A stretch of 5,519 nucleotides of DNA, taken from contig JAOZTL010000242.1 of NCBI GenBank assembly GCA_029942205.1, positions 1 through 5,519 of the forward strand, given 5' to 3'. This document shows, in pieces, positions 5,405 to 5,519 of the stretch (positions within the stretch are counted from its first letter, which is position 1; every line of letters starts with the position of its first letter). The notes under the pieces were generated by a model. It saw only the letters and a list, made by a program, of their open reading frames with translations, made no database searches and had not been told where the DNA came from. The position numbers and the translations under genes are program-made. This stretch comes from Bacteroidales bacterium (lineage in GTDB: Bacteria; Bacteroidota; Bacteroidia; Bacteroidales; JAOZTL01).

Positions 5405-5519
5405 ACTTCTACTTTACGAAGTTTTCTTTAATTTATTATTAGTAATTTATCTCTTTTTTGAGATTTATTAGACAAAAGATTTTAGTAGAAAGTAGAAAGA
5501 AAAGCAGCATATTTTAGGC
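5405..5519. other. Gene-free right edge with a weak AT hairpin
   Basis: No coding sequence is seen here. A hairpin ATCTC (5449-5453), loop of six T, GAGAT (5460-5464) can be lengthened by TAAT/ATTA outside a two-base internal loop (5443-5470). It could be a terminator for a gene beyond the right edge or part of the exonuclease III promoter region; neither can be settled from the window. A smaller dyad ACTT-TACG-AAGT lies near 5411-5422. Confidence 0.3.

Noticed and set aside
6..5519. Nine-base direct repeat ATTTTAGGC at both edges of the window (6-14 and 5511-5519)
   Set aside because: Nine AT-rich bases with no similarity around them is too little to argue for an attachment site or a circular molecule.

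Overview
The window looks like chromosomal DNA from a low-GC member of the Bacteroidota; I cannot place it below phylum. Visible support: AT-rich intergenic DNA, start codons preceded by A-rich leaders with no Shine-Dalgarno sequence, a lipoprotein with a loose lipobox and an acidic segment after the cysteine, and a family-typical exonuclease III. Six protein genes are confidently coding and one more (the left-most) is likely.

Layout from left to right: a small one-span membrane protein (minus strand, GTG start); an intergenic repeat; a two-gene glycosyltransferase operon on the minus strand (GT4 first, GT2 second, 2 bases apart) resembling the WcaC/WcaE type of exopolysaccharide enzymes; a second copy of the intergenic repeat in a 315-base divergent gap; a plus-strand pair (DEDDh 3'-5' exonuclease, then a lipoprotein); and a minus-strand pair (exonuclease III, then a small helical-repeat protein 2 bases downstream). 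The lipoprotein and helical-repeat genes converge and overlap by 14 bases. The last 155 bases hold no gene but contain a leader resembling that of the left-most gene.

The two glycosyltransferases probably add successive sugars to a surface polysaccharide, but no polymerase, flippase or sugar-nucleotide gene is present, so they look like an isolated cassette. The exonucleases and the lipoprotein have no obvious functional link with them.

The most interesting signal is non-coding. Two diverged, colinear copies of a roughly 150-166 base element (478-629 and 2821-2986) flank the glycosyltransferase pair in direct orientation. Over a 61-base gap-free stretch they share 42 bases, and 16 of the 19 differences are transitions, as expected of true homologues. 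Each copy is bounded by short palindromes with a three-base loop, perfect in the right-hand copy. Parts of the same sequence recur in the leader of exonuclease III. This could be a MITE-like element, a dispersed regulatory leader, or both.
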